Part shown: positions 17,857 through 25,728 of the stretch, one piece after another
Layout: every line of letters begins with the position of its first letter
Position numbering within the stretch: the first letter of the stretch is position 1
Assembly: GCA_022825825.1 (NCBI GenBank)
Contig: JAJDWA010000005.1
Span: 1-64,000, forward strand
Direction: 5' to 3'
DNA from: Candidatus Poribacteria bacterium
GTDB taxonomy: Bacteria; Poribacteria; WGA-4E; WGA-3G
DNA length: 64,000 bases
The notes under the pieces: model-generated
What the model was told of the DNA's origin: nothing
Databases searched by the model: none
What the model saw: only the letters and a program-made list of their open reading frames with translations
Program-made: the position numbers and the translations under genes

Positions 17857-18372
17857 TTAATCACTGCTAAAAGATAGTCTTTCAAAGGCAGTAATCCATT
17901 GGCTGCCTTCGGGTGTTAGTTCATAATAGGTATGGTTGCGATGTTTTATCCATTTTCCTTTGACAATATTTTTTCTGTAATGGATGATACGTCCTTCAAC
18001 ACGTTTCAAGCCACCAAGTTCTCTTAATTTGCGATGCCGTTGGTGCGTTTCTTCAAGTGGAATTCTTAAAGTTTCAGCAACAACGATTGAATAATCCATT
18101 CCTAATTCTTGATGATGCTTCAGTATAAAGTAATCCGTTTCGTCTAATTCCGTAACTTCAGCTGGAATATCTTGTGAAGTATCAGGAATTTTGGATTTAT
18201 GAATCTCCTCCCAAGACACATCAAGCAACCTTTCTGCTCTCAAATTGGAAACTGTTGAACATGATGAATCGTGGACGGTAATGGTGCCATCCTCCTTGAA
18301 ATAGCCGATAATAGGGTTATCTTCTTCGGGTGTGCAACACTTCGCAATTTTATATGTGAGTTCATTTACCAT
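17857..18372 (-). CDS. RelA/SpoT zinc-finger-like domain fused to a winged-helix (DUF2250-like) domain
   Basis: About 171 aa from the ATG at 18372 (GTAGGG about 9 bases upstream; an ATG 24 bases earlier is also open). The N-terminal part reads AKCCTPEEDNPIIGYFKEDG, then VHDSSC and LRAERLLDVSWEE. This is collinear with the conserved-cysteine (zinc-finger) domain of RelA/SpoT stringent-response proteins, where paired cysteines and ERLIxVxW occur. The second half, from about residue 95, looks like a winged helix: DYFILKHHQELGMDYSIVVAETLRI, then a Y-rich wing and LTPEGSQWI. There is no synthetase or hydrolase domain. It lies 42 bases after the purD stop and is probably co-transcribed with it. Confidence 0.6.
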   Translation of the reverse strand: MVNELTYKIAKCCTPEEDNPIIGYFKEDGTITVHDSSCSTVSNLRAERLLDVSWEEIHKSKIPDTSQDIPAEVTELDETDYFILKHHQELGMDYSIVVAETLRIPLEETHQRHRKLRELGGLKRVEGRIIHYRKNIVKGKWIKHRNHTYYELTPEGSQWITAFERLSFSSD

Positions 18373-18414
18373 TCCTGAAACCCTACAAACCATCATCAGA
18401 ATAGGATTGAAATT

Positions 18415-19692
18415 TCAGATTCTTGATAATGCCCGATATCCAATATCGGTCCGCCAATGTGCGTCATCAAAATGGATGGTAGAGACACCACAATATGCTT
18501 GTTCTATAGCCGATTTTAGGTCGTCCGCCAACGCGGTTATACCTAACACACGTCCACCATTTGTGACCACGTTTTCTCCATCCTGCTTTGTTCCCGCGTG
18601 AAAAACGGTAACACCATCAATTGATGCTGCATCCGCTAAACCTGTAATAATTTTCCCTGTCTGATATGGGTTTGGATATCCTCCAGAAGCCATCACAACA
18701 CAAGCAGCTGATTCACTGTGCCATTCTACATCAGTGTGTTGGTCAGCAAGTGTTCCATCAATGCATGCCATCAATAACGGCACAAGGTCGCTTTTGAGTC
18801 GTGGTAACAGCACTTGTGTCTCAGGGTCTCCGAAACGACAGTTGAACTCCAGTACCTTTGGACCTGTATCTGTAATCATTAGCCCAACATATAACACACC
18901 TTTGAAGGGACATCCGATGTTTGCCATCCCTTTGACGGTGGGATAAACAACACGTTCCATTACGTAATCGTGCAGTTCAGGCGTCATAACAGGTGCGGGG
19001 GAGTATGCTCCCATGCCACCAGTGTTCTTACCGGTATCCCCATCGTGCGACATCTTGTGATCCTGCGAACTGACAAACGGTAAACAGCCCGATCCATCAA
19101 CAAGGACAGTAAACGAGGCTTCTTCGCCGATTAACTCTTCTTCAATGACGACACTATTCCCCGCTTCACCAAACGTTTTATCAACTAAAATTGTCTTAAC
19201 CGCTTGAGTTGCCTCATCAATAGTCCGTCCGGGAATAACACCTTTGCCAGCCGCTAACCCATCTGCTTTGACGAAAACTGAAGTGTTGTTCGTTTTGATA
19301 TAGTCAATTGCTTCATCTGCATCTACAAACGTGCGATATGACGCAGTAGGGATGTCGTTTTCTATCATCAACTGTTTGGCGAAATCCTTGCTCCCTTCAA
19401 GTCGTGCAGCCTGTTTATCGGGTCCAAACACTTTCAAGCCGCGTTCACAAAACACATCAACGATACCTGCTGCTAAAGGGTTTTCAGGACCGACAACCGT
19501 TAAGTCAATGTTAGTGGATTCTGCCCAGTCCGCGAGTTCAGTAAAATCATCTTCCATCGGGATTAGCGCTGCAATTTGGGCGATGCCTGCGTTCCCAGGT
19601 GCGCAATAGATTTTTTTTACCAGCGGACTCTGCGCAATTTTCCAAACGAGGGTATGTTCACGACCTCCTTGCCCAATTACCAAAATTTTCAA
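18415..19692 (-). CDS. purD: Phosphoribosylamine-glycine ligase (PurD)
   Basis: 425 aa, normal length for GAR synthetase, the second step of purine synthesis: 5-phosphoribosylamine plus glycine plus ATP gives GAR. Motifs: IGQGGREHTLVWKIAQSP at the start, the ATP-grasp block FVKADGLAAGKGV near residue 138, DHKMSHDGDTGKNTGGMGAYSP near 210, and LEFNCRFGDPETQ near 284. The start is a TTG with AAGGA 8 bases upstream. It heads a tight minus-strand operon that continues into the zinc-finger protein, the VWA protein, the SDR and the LarE-like frame. The other pur genes are not in the window. Confidence 0.95.
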   Translation of the reverse strand: MKILVIGQGGREHTLVWKIAQSPLVKKIYCAPGNAGIAQIAALIPMEDDFTELADWAESTNIDLTVVGPENPLAAGIVDVFCERGLKVFGPDKQAARLEGSKDFAKQLMIENDIPTASYRTFVDADEAIDYIKTNNTSVFVKADGLAAGKGVIPGRTIDEATQAVKTILVDKTFGEAGNSVVIEEELIGEEASFTVLVDGSGCLPFVSSQDHKMSHDGDTGKNTGGMGAYSPAPVMTPELHDYVMERVVYPTVKGMANIGCPFKGVLYVGLMITDTGPKVLEFNCRFGDPETQVLLPRLKSDLVPLLMACIDGTLADQHTDVEWHSESAACVVMASGGYPNPYQTGKIITGLADAASIDGVTVFHAGTKQDGENVVTNGGRVLGITALADDLKSAIEQAYCGVSTIHFDDAHWRTDIGYRALSRI

Positions 19693-19849
19693 CGTGATGT
19701 CCTTTTTAGTCCGTTATATTCAGTTCAAAATAGAGATTGAAAGCCCGTTTCCTTTCCATTCAAACTACATTTTAACATAGTTTTGTCAACTATTCAACAA
19801 AAAAAGTTCGTTTGGAATAGGATTATTTATGGTGAATTATTGGAATAAT

Positions 19850-19940
19850 TAGACACTTCACATATCCGAGCGATCTCCAAATCGCGACGGAACAGTAGTA
19901 TTCTACATGATTCACAGCCTACAGGGAATGAAAGTGTCTA
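19850..19940. repeat. Short inverted repeat around a hairpin-rich spacer
   Basis: TAGACACTT (19850-19858) and its complement (19932-19940) bracket about 73 bases that include GAGCGATCTCCAAATCGCG. A similar GAGCGATCTCC string occurs in the T-box region near 38465. It may be a non-autonomous repeat or a terminator region; the perfect arms are short. Confidence 0.35.
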
Positions 19941-19943
19941 TTT

Positions 19944-20564
19944 TTATAATCTACTATAAAGCGGTTTTTCAAATATGAATAGGTTATTGCATCCGAACCC
20001 CCAACGTTCCCATTTTATTAGTTTCCATCGGTTGAAAATGTTTGGTAAGCACTCTGGATTGAAACCGTAATGCTCATGTATTGAGAATCCTTCAACAATT
20101 CTGAGGGCTTTTAGTAAGTCAAGGAGTTTCTCAACGCGAGGGTGTTGCACCGTGATGATAACCTGTCCGTCAGGCTTTAGGTATTTCCAACATGCATCAG
20201 CAACTTTTGGAAATATTTCCATCGGAATGTGTTCTGCGACCGCCATCATTGTTATAACATCAAAAGTTGTGTCTGCCTCAAAATCGTATGGGAAATATCC
20301 AGGTATAAGGCAACACGTCCCAAATTTCACAGTTTGTGTGAGATGTGAGTCAATACCTACAGCCGCCTGTAGATGTCCATTGAGATAACGTAAAAAATTA
20401 CCGTCTCCAGTCCCAACGTCCAAGAGACGTGCGCCTATCGGAATATAGGGTTCGACTTTTGTAAATCGGAGATATTCAAGAAAAGAATCCAGAGGTTTTC
20501 TTGGATACCGATCGCCCTGTTGACACTTCCTGTTTTTGAGAAACCGGGTAATAGCGTTTTTCAT
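19944..20564 (-). CDS. Class I SAM-dependent methyltransferase
   Basis: 206 aa. The SAM-binding motif LLDVGTGDGNFLRYL starts near residue 44, followed by VGIDSHLTQ (the acidic residue that holds the ribose) and a FDVITMMAVAEHIP motif near 107 (the ubiE/COQ5-like class). The substrate is unknown. The ATG overlaps the stop of the STT3-like gene by 4 bases (ATGA), so the two proteins are made together. This suggests the methyl group goes to a glycan or lipid-linked sugar, but that is inference. Confidence 0.8.
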   Translation of the reverse strand: MKNAITRFLKNRKCQQGDRYPRKPLDSFLEYLRFTKVEPYIPIGARLLDVGTGDGNFLRYLNGHLQAAVGIDSHLTQTVKFGTCCLIPGYFPYDFEADTTFDVITMMAVAEHIPMEIFPKVADACWKYLKPDGQVIITVQHPRVEKLLDLLKALRIVEGFSIHEHYGFNPECLPNIFNRWKLIKWERWGFGCNNLFIFEKPLYSRL

Positions 20565-22936
20565 CTTTTTTCTGGCTCTGTCGATAAGTATTTGTCATTG
20601 GTTTTTATATCAGGTGGATAGTGAATCTTCCAAATCTTAAGAGGGGCGGTATCTTCACCATTTGTTGGATATATTGGGCCAAAGATGTCAGGGAAGTCCC
20701 CGAGGAAGTAAAGACGAACAGCAAGACTTTGCCAACCGAGATTAGAAATATGGTAGGCTTTTTCAAGGGCACCTTCTTCATCGTAATAAAGGATGATGTT
20801 TCCGTGTGGATTGTCGTCAATTGCGGTTTTGTGAATATGGCGTTTGCTACCTTTGAACGCCACATAAGGGAGTTGTGCTATTCCCCCTTCTTTCAGACGT
20901 GCTGTTATGAAATCAGGCGGTGATGTTATATCAGGTTCTTCAACGTACAGAAAAGGCGTCTGTTCTATTCTTGAGAGACGTTTGTATCCAAGTTGAACAA
21001 GGCGGGTGAATCTAAATCTTTTATCACTGTTTTCATCGCTGCCGATATAAGAATAAGCAGAGGCACGGTCAATCAATCCCCATTCTCTGAGCATGAAATG
21101 TGTTGCGCTGTGGGTTTTGAGAAATTCAAGTGCCTCTCGTACGTCTTTTGCACAGTAGACGTGGCGGTAATAGTGGTGTATCCAGTGTGGGAGAAACGTA
21201 TCCTGATCGGTGATGGTTTTGACACCACCGAAAACGTTAAGTCGGCTGCCATAACTCCAGTTTGCTGCCATGACAGTGTCTTGTGAGAGTTCGGTATTTA
21301 CCCAGTTGAGTGCCTGCGCGATATCTCCTGTACCAGGGAGCGGTTTTCGCCAGTAAGCGGCAGCAGGAACTGCACTGTTTGCATGCCCACCGAGGGGAGT
21401 CCAAAACAGAATAGGTATTAAAACGGCAATTGCAATTGTAGCGGGTATCCACTGCGGTTTTTTGAATTGTTGTGTGAGCGTTGCTGGTAACTGCCACAAG
21501 AGCCATGCAGTGCCGTAGGTAAGCGGTACACCTATGAAGAAATCATAACGTTTTGCACCACGTGAAAGTGCTACCCACAAAACAAACCATACAAGCATTA
21601 TAACTGTTACCAATTCATTTTTCGCTGTTTCTTTTCGCAAACATGCAATTGCGAGAGTGATAGCCGTGAGTCCCAGTGAAATGAGAAAGAGTATATCGCA
21701 GCTGCTCTCTCCAACCAACTCATTCAGGGGCCATCGGAAAAATGTTGTTGCGGTGAAAAGTGAAAGAGCTATGGCAATAGGAATCCCGCGCTGTTTCCAG
21801 AGATAAAGACTCCCAAGTATCAAGCCGAGACTACCCAACATAAAGACGGTACCGTACCGGGCAGGCCAATATCCGAAATTCGGATCAACAAGTTCTGTCA
21901 TGTCCTTCATGAGTCGGTTTTCTCGGAATATGAAAGCGGTATTCTCAAATGTACCGGATTGCAGCAGAATATAACCAATTCCTATTCCGATACCGAACAA
22001 GGTGAGTCCTCCTGCAAGTTTCCGGGCATGCGGACGTAGCAGTGGGTAATATTTCAAGAGTAGATATCTTAGTCCACGCGTGATAAAGATTGCAACAGGT
22101 GGGGCAAGTGTTAGCGCAGCCAGATGCGTTGCATAAGTATATCCGCTCCGATAAGCAGGACTGATGAGATAGAGTCCCGGAACGAACATGAGTATCCATA
22201 TTAGATACTCTGTTAGGTTAGACTCTGTCTCTGTAGTGCAGAATTTCCAGAGTTCCGCACAAAGGATGATTAAGACAAAAAGCCCGAAACTCTCCCATGA
22301 AAGTCCGCCTAAGAAGACGATAAATCCAGCAAGCGCGGTGGCGAAATATCGGTACCAATTACCAATCCCTTTGCTTTCATTTTCAGTGGACTTATACGGT
22401 ATCTGTTCTTTCCATAGATAAACAGCGACAGCGAGTACGCCAAACATCCAGCACCATGCATCGCGATCGCCAAAGCCTGCAGCACTACGTTCTACACTTC
22501 CCGGTAACGTTGCCAACAGCACAGCAACAATGGACGCAAACAGCAGCCCGTGACTGCGGACAAGAAAAAGAAATAATATGCCAAGCCCTAAGGTAAAACA
22601 GATAGCGGTAATGTAGAGTTGAATGTGATACCGCGTGAGTGTAGGAAAGAACCACGCTACCGCTTTATGCGTATAAGCAATGGCATAAGAATAGAGCGGC
22701 AGCAGCTGCCCGTTGTCTCTACCGAGGGGAAGCCAGCGGTGTGTATCGCGTGGCGGGAGGGTGCCGTGTTCGGCAATCTGATCCCCCATCCATTGGTAAA
22801 GGAAAGCATCATTTTCTGTAAAGTGCCCTGCGGGGAGCCGTTCTACGCCTTGGATACGGATCCCAAAAGTGAGAAACATCAGGTATAAAAGCAGGGCACA
22901 GACAAGGATTTTTCGAAGATAATCAGGTAATTGCAT
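20561..22936 (-). CDS. STT3/AglB/PglB-like GT-C membrane glycosyltransferase (candidate oligosaccharyltransferase)
   Basis: 791 aa with about 12 membrane helices and a C-terminal soluble domain, the layout of STT3, PglB and AglB. An aspartate in the first external loop (ENDAFLY, D43) is followed by PPRDTHRW. A GFGDRD motif near 154-159 matches the GYYDTD metal-binding DxD of PglB. The soluble domain contains NWSYGSRLNVFGGVKTITD (559-577), collinear with WWDYG plus the conserved continuation. The first W and the D of WWDYG are replaced by N and S, so transfer to Asn-X-Ser/Thr is not assured. Another GT-C enzyme (O-glycosylation or lipid mannosylation) is the main alternative. It is coupled to a methyltransferase. 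Confidence 0.65.
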   Translation of the reverse strand: MQLPDYLRKILVCALLLYLMFLTFGIRIQGVERLPAGHFTENDAFLYQWMGDQIAEHGTLPPRDTHRWLPLGRDNGQLLPLYSYAIAYTHKAVAWFFPTLTRYHIQLYITAICFTLGLGILFLFLVRSHGLLFASIVAVLLATLPGSVERSAAGFGDRDAWCWMFGVLAVAVYLWKEQIPYKSTENESKGIGNWYRYFATALAGFIVFLGGLSWESFGLFVLIILCAELWKFCTTETESNLTEYLIWILMFVPGLYLISPAYRSGYTYATHLAALTLAPPVAIFITRGLRYLLLKYYPLLRPHARKLAGGLTLFGIGIGIGYILLQSGTFENTAFIFRENRLMKDMTELVDPNFGYWPARYGTVFMLGSLGLILGSLYLWKQRGIPIAIALSLFTATTFFRWPLNELVGESSCDILFLISLGLTAITLAIACLRKETAKNELVTVIMLVWFVLWVALSRGAKRYDFFIGVPLTYGTAWLLWQLPATLTQQFKKPQWIPATIAIAVLIPILFWTPLGGHANSAVPAAAYWRKPLPGTGDIAQALNWVNTELSQDTVMAANWSYGSRLNVFGGVKTITDQDTFLPHWIHHYYRHVYCAKDVREALEFLKTHSATHFMLREWGLIDRASAYSYIGSDENSDKRFRFTRLVQLGYKRLSRIEQTPFLYVEEPDITSPPDFITARLKEGGIAQLPYVAFKGSKRHIHKTAIDDNPHGNIILYYDEEGALEKAYHISNLGWQSLAVRLYFLGDFPDIFGPIYPTNGEDTAPLKIWKIHYPPDIKTNDKYLSTEPEKR

Positions 22937-23066
22937 CCTAATTTTAATTTTTTTAGGGTGGGTTCTGCACCCGAATTTAATAGGGTAGTTATGAGCAGGA
23001 CAAGATTTCTGACTATAGACGCGATCCAGCGTTTTGGAAACCCCGTGTCTTGTTAATCCTTCACGC

Positions 23067-23330
23067 CTATTGTGTAGCGTGTTCGGTTGTAGTTAAGACT
23101 TTTTTCAATATCGGATTACGTTCAAGTAGATCTTTATTGGCTTTTCTAACACGTTCCAACCGCTTGGCACAGCATTTGCAGTTTTTCTTCTTTCCAGCGG
23201 TTGTTGTGATAGCATGTGTTTGCTTTGACGTGTGCATCGGAAGCGTATTCGTTGCGTATCCAATAAAACAAACGAGAATACCAACGATGGCAAGGATGCC
23301 AACGCTATATACGAAAAAGTTGTCTTTCAT
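23067..23330 (-). CDS. Small membrane protein with a cysteine/basic tail
   Basis: About 87 aa from the ATG at 23330 (GGAGAG about 10 bases upstream); a start 24 bases earlier is less likely. One membrane helix (about residues 3-27), then a stretch rich in His, Ser and Thr, then GKKKNCKCCAKRLERVRK, with three cysteines among basic residues, suggesting metal or thiol chemistry. The family is not recognised. It lies 20 bases after the next gene upstream, in a unit with the two proteins that follow in this list. Confidence 0.55.
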   Translation of the reverse strand: MKDNFFVYSVGILAIVGILVCFIGYATNTLPMHTSKQTHAITTTAGKKKNCKCCAKRLERVRKANKDLLERNPILKKVLTTTEHATQ

Positions 23331-23350
23331 AAAAGTGACTCTCCATTTTC

Positions 23351-24079
23351 TCAAAACTTCGGTACAAATCCATGGTCACGAAGCATCTCTAAATGCCTTT
23401 TCGCGCCTGCTTCTGAAGCAAAGTTCTGTATCTGTTGTTTAAAAAGTTCAAGGACTTCATCTATTGTTTCCTCTGAATATCCTTTTGATTGCCCATTTAC
23501 CCTTGCTGATTCAAAAAAATTAGGTGGCATTTCTTCAAGTACTTTACCACTTCGGATATTTTCAAAATATGCTTGCTGTTCTTCAGCAGAAAGAGAGTTT
23601 AAATGATTTGCAATTTCTTTATTTCGTATTTCTGACTGCTTCTTGACTTCATCTATCCCAGCTTTAATTTCATTTAACTTGTTATCGATAGTCTCCAAAT
23701 ACTTTCTTTTCTTATCCATTTCCTCGGCACTTAAGTCTTTATGATTATGACCATTAGAATCATCCGGATGATGTGTGTGCTGATTTAATACTTCTGACAC
23801 AGAGTCTGGTAATGTGTTTACTGACCCCTCACTTTCTACAAGTGTATCAGTAGTGTCATCATCATCTTCTTCTTGAGATATTTTCTGCCCTTGAGATGTT
23901 TCTACAGACGCTGCGTCTGACGTGTTTTCCATTGTTGTTTGGGATTCGGTGTTGTAACGCATAACCGGTTCCGCTATGAGTTTAGGACGTACAATGGCGG
24001 AATACCATATTGCCCATCCTAATATTCCTATAACACACGAGATGCCTGAAGCAAGAAAGATTTTTTTCCAAGTGAACAT
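23351..24079 (-). CDS. Membrane-anchored coiled-coil protein of unknown function
   Basis: 242 aa from the ATG at 24079, preceded by AGAGGTGATAAAT, a good ribosome site; the longer frame to 24145 lacks one. One N-terminal membrane helix (about 5-27), a Glu/Asp/Ser-rich linker with a run of Asp residues (EEDDDDTTD), a HTHHPDDSNGHNH histidine cluster that could bind metal, a helical coiled-coil section (about 125-185), and a helical C-terminus. No enzyme motif is seen. Confidence 0.55.
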   Translation of the reverse strand: MFTWKKIFLASGISCVIGILGWAIWYSAIVRPKLIAEPVMRYNTESQTTMENTSDAASVETSQGQKISQEEDDDDTTDTLVESEGSVNTLPDSVSEVLNQHTHHPDDSNGHNHKDLSAEEMDKKRKYLETIDNKLNEIKAGIDEVKKQSEIRNKEIANHLNSLSAEEQQAYFENIRSGKVLEEMPPNFFESARVNGQSKGYSEETIDEVLELFKQQIQNFASEAGAKRHLEMLRDHGFVPKF

Positions 24080-24176
24080 ATTTATCACCTCTTTGGTTTT
24101 GAGACAAACACCGCATTTCCAGCAAAAAATCGGTATTTGTCTCATGAAGTTAACGTTTCACAGAATGAGTAAACAA

Positions 24177-24524
24177 TTAAGAGTCGCAGCCTCCAGTATC
24201 ACAACCTCCGCCATTGTGTTCTGCTTCGCAAGCATCAATGGCGGCTCTAAGCTCCCTACCACGTTCCCAAAGGTAATTTACGACATCATTAGCAGCATCA
24301 ATCATCCATTGTGGGGCTCCTATATCTATCAGGTAATCCCTTGCGTCTATCGCCCATGATAATGCTTTCATAACTAGATTTAATAACACTTCAAGCCAAC
24401 CACAATGCCACGCCAACGCTGGCATAACAGTTAGAAACATCATCGCACAAATGAGAATTAAACTCGTCACAACTAAGATTTTGGAGCTTGTTCTCGGCAA
24501 TCTAATTGTATTCGTCATTTTCAT
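24177..24524 (-). CDS. Small secreted cysteine-containing protein
   Basis: 115 aa. Classical signal peptide: a basic N-terminus, a hydrophobic segment (about 15-34) and an MPALA-like cleavage site before WHCGW, leaving a mature peptide of about 77 aa. The mature part is helical and Trp-rich and ends in a Gly/Cys tail, NGGGCDTGGCDS, after a first Cys in IDACEAEHN. A precursor of a secreted peptide or a redox protein are both possible; neither is supported by a family match. AAGGAAGG lies 4-8 bases before the ATG. Confidence 0.55.
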   Translation of the reverse strand: MKMTNTIRLPRTSSKILVVTSLILICAMMFLTVMPALAWHCGWLEVLLNLVMKALSWAIDARDYLIDIGAPQWMIDAANDVVNYLWERGRELRAAIDACEAEHNGGGCDTGGCDS

Positions 24525-24645
24525 TTCCTTCCTTTAACTCCCATAACGAGGAGTCAATGTTAGTAGAAGGAGAAAATGCAATTTGCCAATGCTATCCGAA
24601 TCGTGCTTGTTTTTACTTAGCACTCATGCGGGTAGTATTTTACAA

Positions 24646-24674
24646 ATTATACCATTTCTCCCGTAATTTATCAA
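24646..24674 (-). promoter_or_regulatory. Promoter for the small secreted/membrane protein unit
   Basis: TTGATA (24674-24669), a 17-base spacer and TATAAT (24651-24646), on the minus strand, about 120 bases before the start at 24524. It lies between the broken sigma factor and this unit. Confidence 0.6.
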
Positions 24675-24721
24675 ATAAAACTTAATCAATTACTCTCCCG
24701 CTTAACTAATGTAGTGGCGTT

Positions 24722-25410
24722 TTACGTTACGGTCTTCTTCCACCGCTTTATCACACGTTTCACGCACACTTCAACATCAGTCGGGGAGACACCTAATTTT
24801 TCACTAATCTCTTTGAGAGGTTGGTTGTCTAAATACCGTTCCATAATCTTCTGTTCTTGAGATGGAAGTTCGCTGATCAGTTCGTCTAACTGATGCGCAA
24901 TCGGGCTTAACCATTCACGCATCCGCTCCCATCTTTTCTGAACTGCCTCAGCAGTGGAACCTATCGCTTCAGCAATCTCCCTCGGCTTTAGGCCATCCAA
25001 TAGGTGTATTCAACAACCTCAAGGTCCTTTTCTGGTAGAAGTCGCAGGAGACCTTTCAATAAATCTCGATCTGTCTCAGTCTGTTGTGCCTGCTGTGCCG
25101 CAAGTATTGATGCGGTTTCTACTTCACCACCTAAATTATCAAGAGAGACCGATTCTGGCATCTGTTTAACTTCTCGTTGTTTGGCTCTTAATCGGTCTAT
25201 TGCCAGATGTTTCGCGGTGGTCCATAACCATCCTATGAGTCTCTCAGAGCCCTTAATCTCTTTTCTCTTGTTGAAGGCTTTGAGGAAAGTTTCATTGGTG
25301 ATTTCATCAGCATCTTGGTCATTCTTTACGATTCTGGAAACGTGATCGCATATCGCCTCATAATGCTTTTCCATAAGCAAACGTAGTGCTTCTTCGCTGC
25401 CTGTTTCCAA
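24722..25410 (-). pseudogene. ECF-type RNA polymerase sigma factor split by a frameshift
   Basis: Two frames together encode one sigma factor. The upstream half (25410-24988, 140 aa) has region 2 (DADEITNETFLKAF, then LIGWLWTTAKHLAIDRLR). It continues as LPEKDLEVVEYTYW and then hits a stop. The downstream half (from 25000) reads DGLKPREIAEAIGSTAEAVQKRWERM, a normal region 4. One missing G in TATTGGATGG would join them as YTYWDGLKPRE. A further run of five Ts near 25408-25412 may hide a second shift: with one extra T the frame would extend to an ATG and read MMHFIDGFLETGSEE. Region 4 is followed by a second helix-turn-helix-like stretch (LKEISEKLGVSPTDVE), which is unusual. It may be a real decayed gene or an assembly error. 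Confidence 0.7.
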
Positions 25411-25550
25411 AAACCATCAATGAAGTGCATCATCATCCATTTTCCCTTTCCGAAAAGAAAATTACTCTTGCCTGCATTAATACTCACGTAGATTTGGGGA
25501 CAATTCCGACAGAAAAAAATCACAACCGTCTCAAAAATCATCTGTCCGTC

Positions 25551-25602
25551 GAGGTCCCCGGGGAATGCCTAAAGCAGCATTCAGCGTTGATTTGGCCCCC
25601 TA
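25551..25602. repeat. Dispersed palindromic intergenic repeat, copy A
   Basis: Contains GAATGCCTAAAGCAGCATTC and then GCGTTGATTTGG, which also occur as blocks in the repeats at 35638-35933 and 57777-57872. It lies in the gap between the sigma factor and the racemase-family gene. Arms CTGTCCG and CGGACAG bracket it at 25542-25548 and 25614-25620. Confidence 0.5.
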
Positions 25603-25657
25603 CAATTAAGAGTCGGACAGTTTTGTCAAAAACTTTACACCGATTGCTGCTTATTTA

Positions 25658-25687
25658 TTGTCAAATTTTAAGTCCTTGTGATACAAT
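25658..25687 (+). promoter_or_regulatory. Promoter for the mandelate racemase-like gene
   Basis: TTGTCA (25658-25663), an 18-base spacer and TACAAT (25682-25687), about 40 bases before the ATG at 25729. The rest of the 319-base gap holds the repeat at 25551-25602. Confidence 0.5.
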
Positions 25688-25728
25688 GATGGTCAGTAAG
25701 AAAAAACCACTTCTTATTGGAGGGCTAT

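Noticed and set aside
24988-25000. Programmed ribosomal frameshift in the sigma factor
   Set aside because: No slippery heptamer or downstream structure is evident; a simple missing G is more likely.
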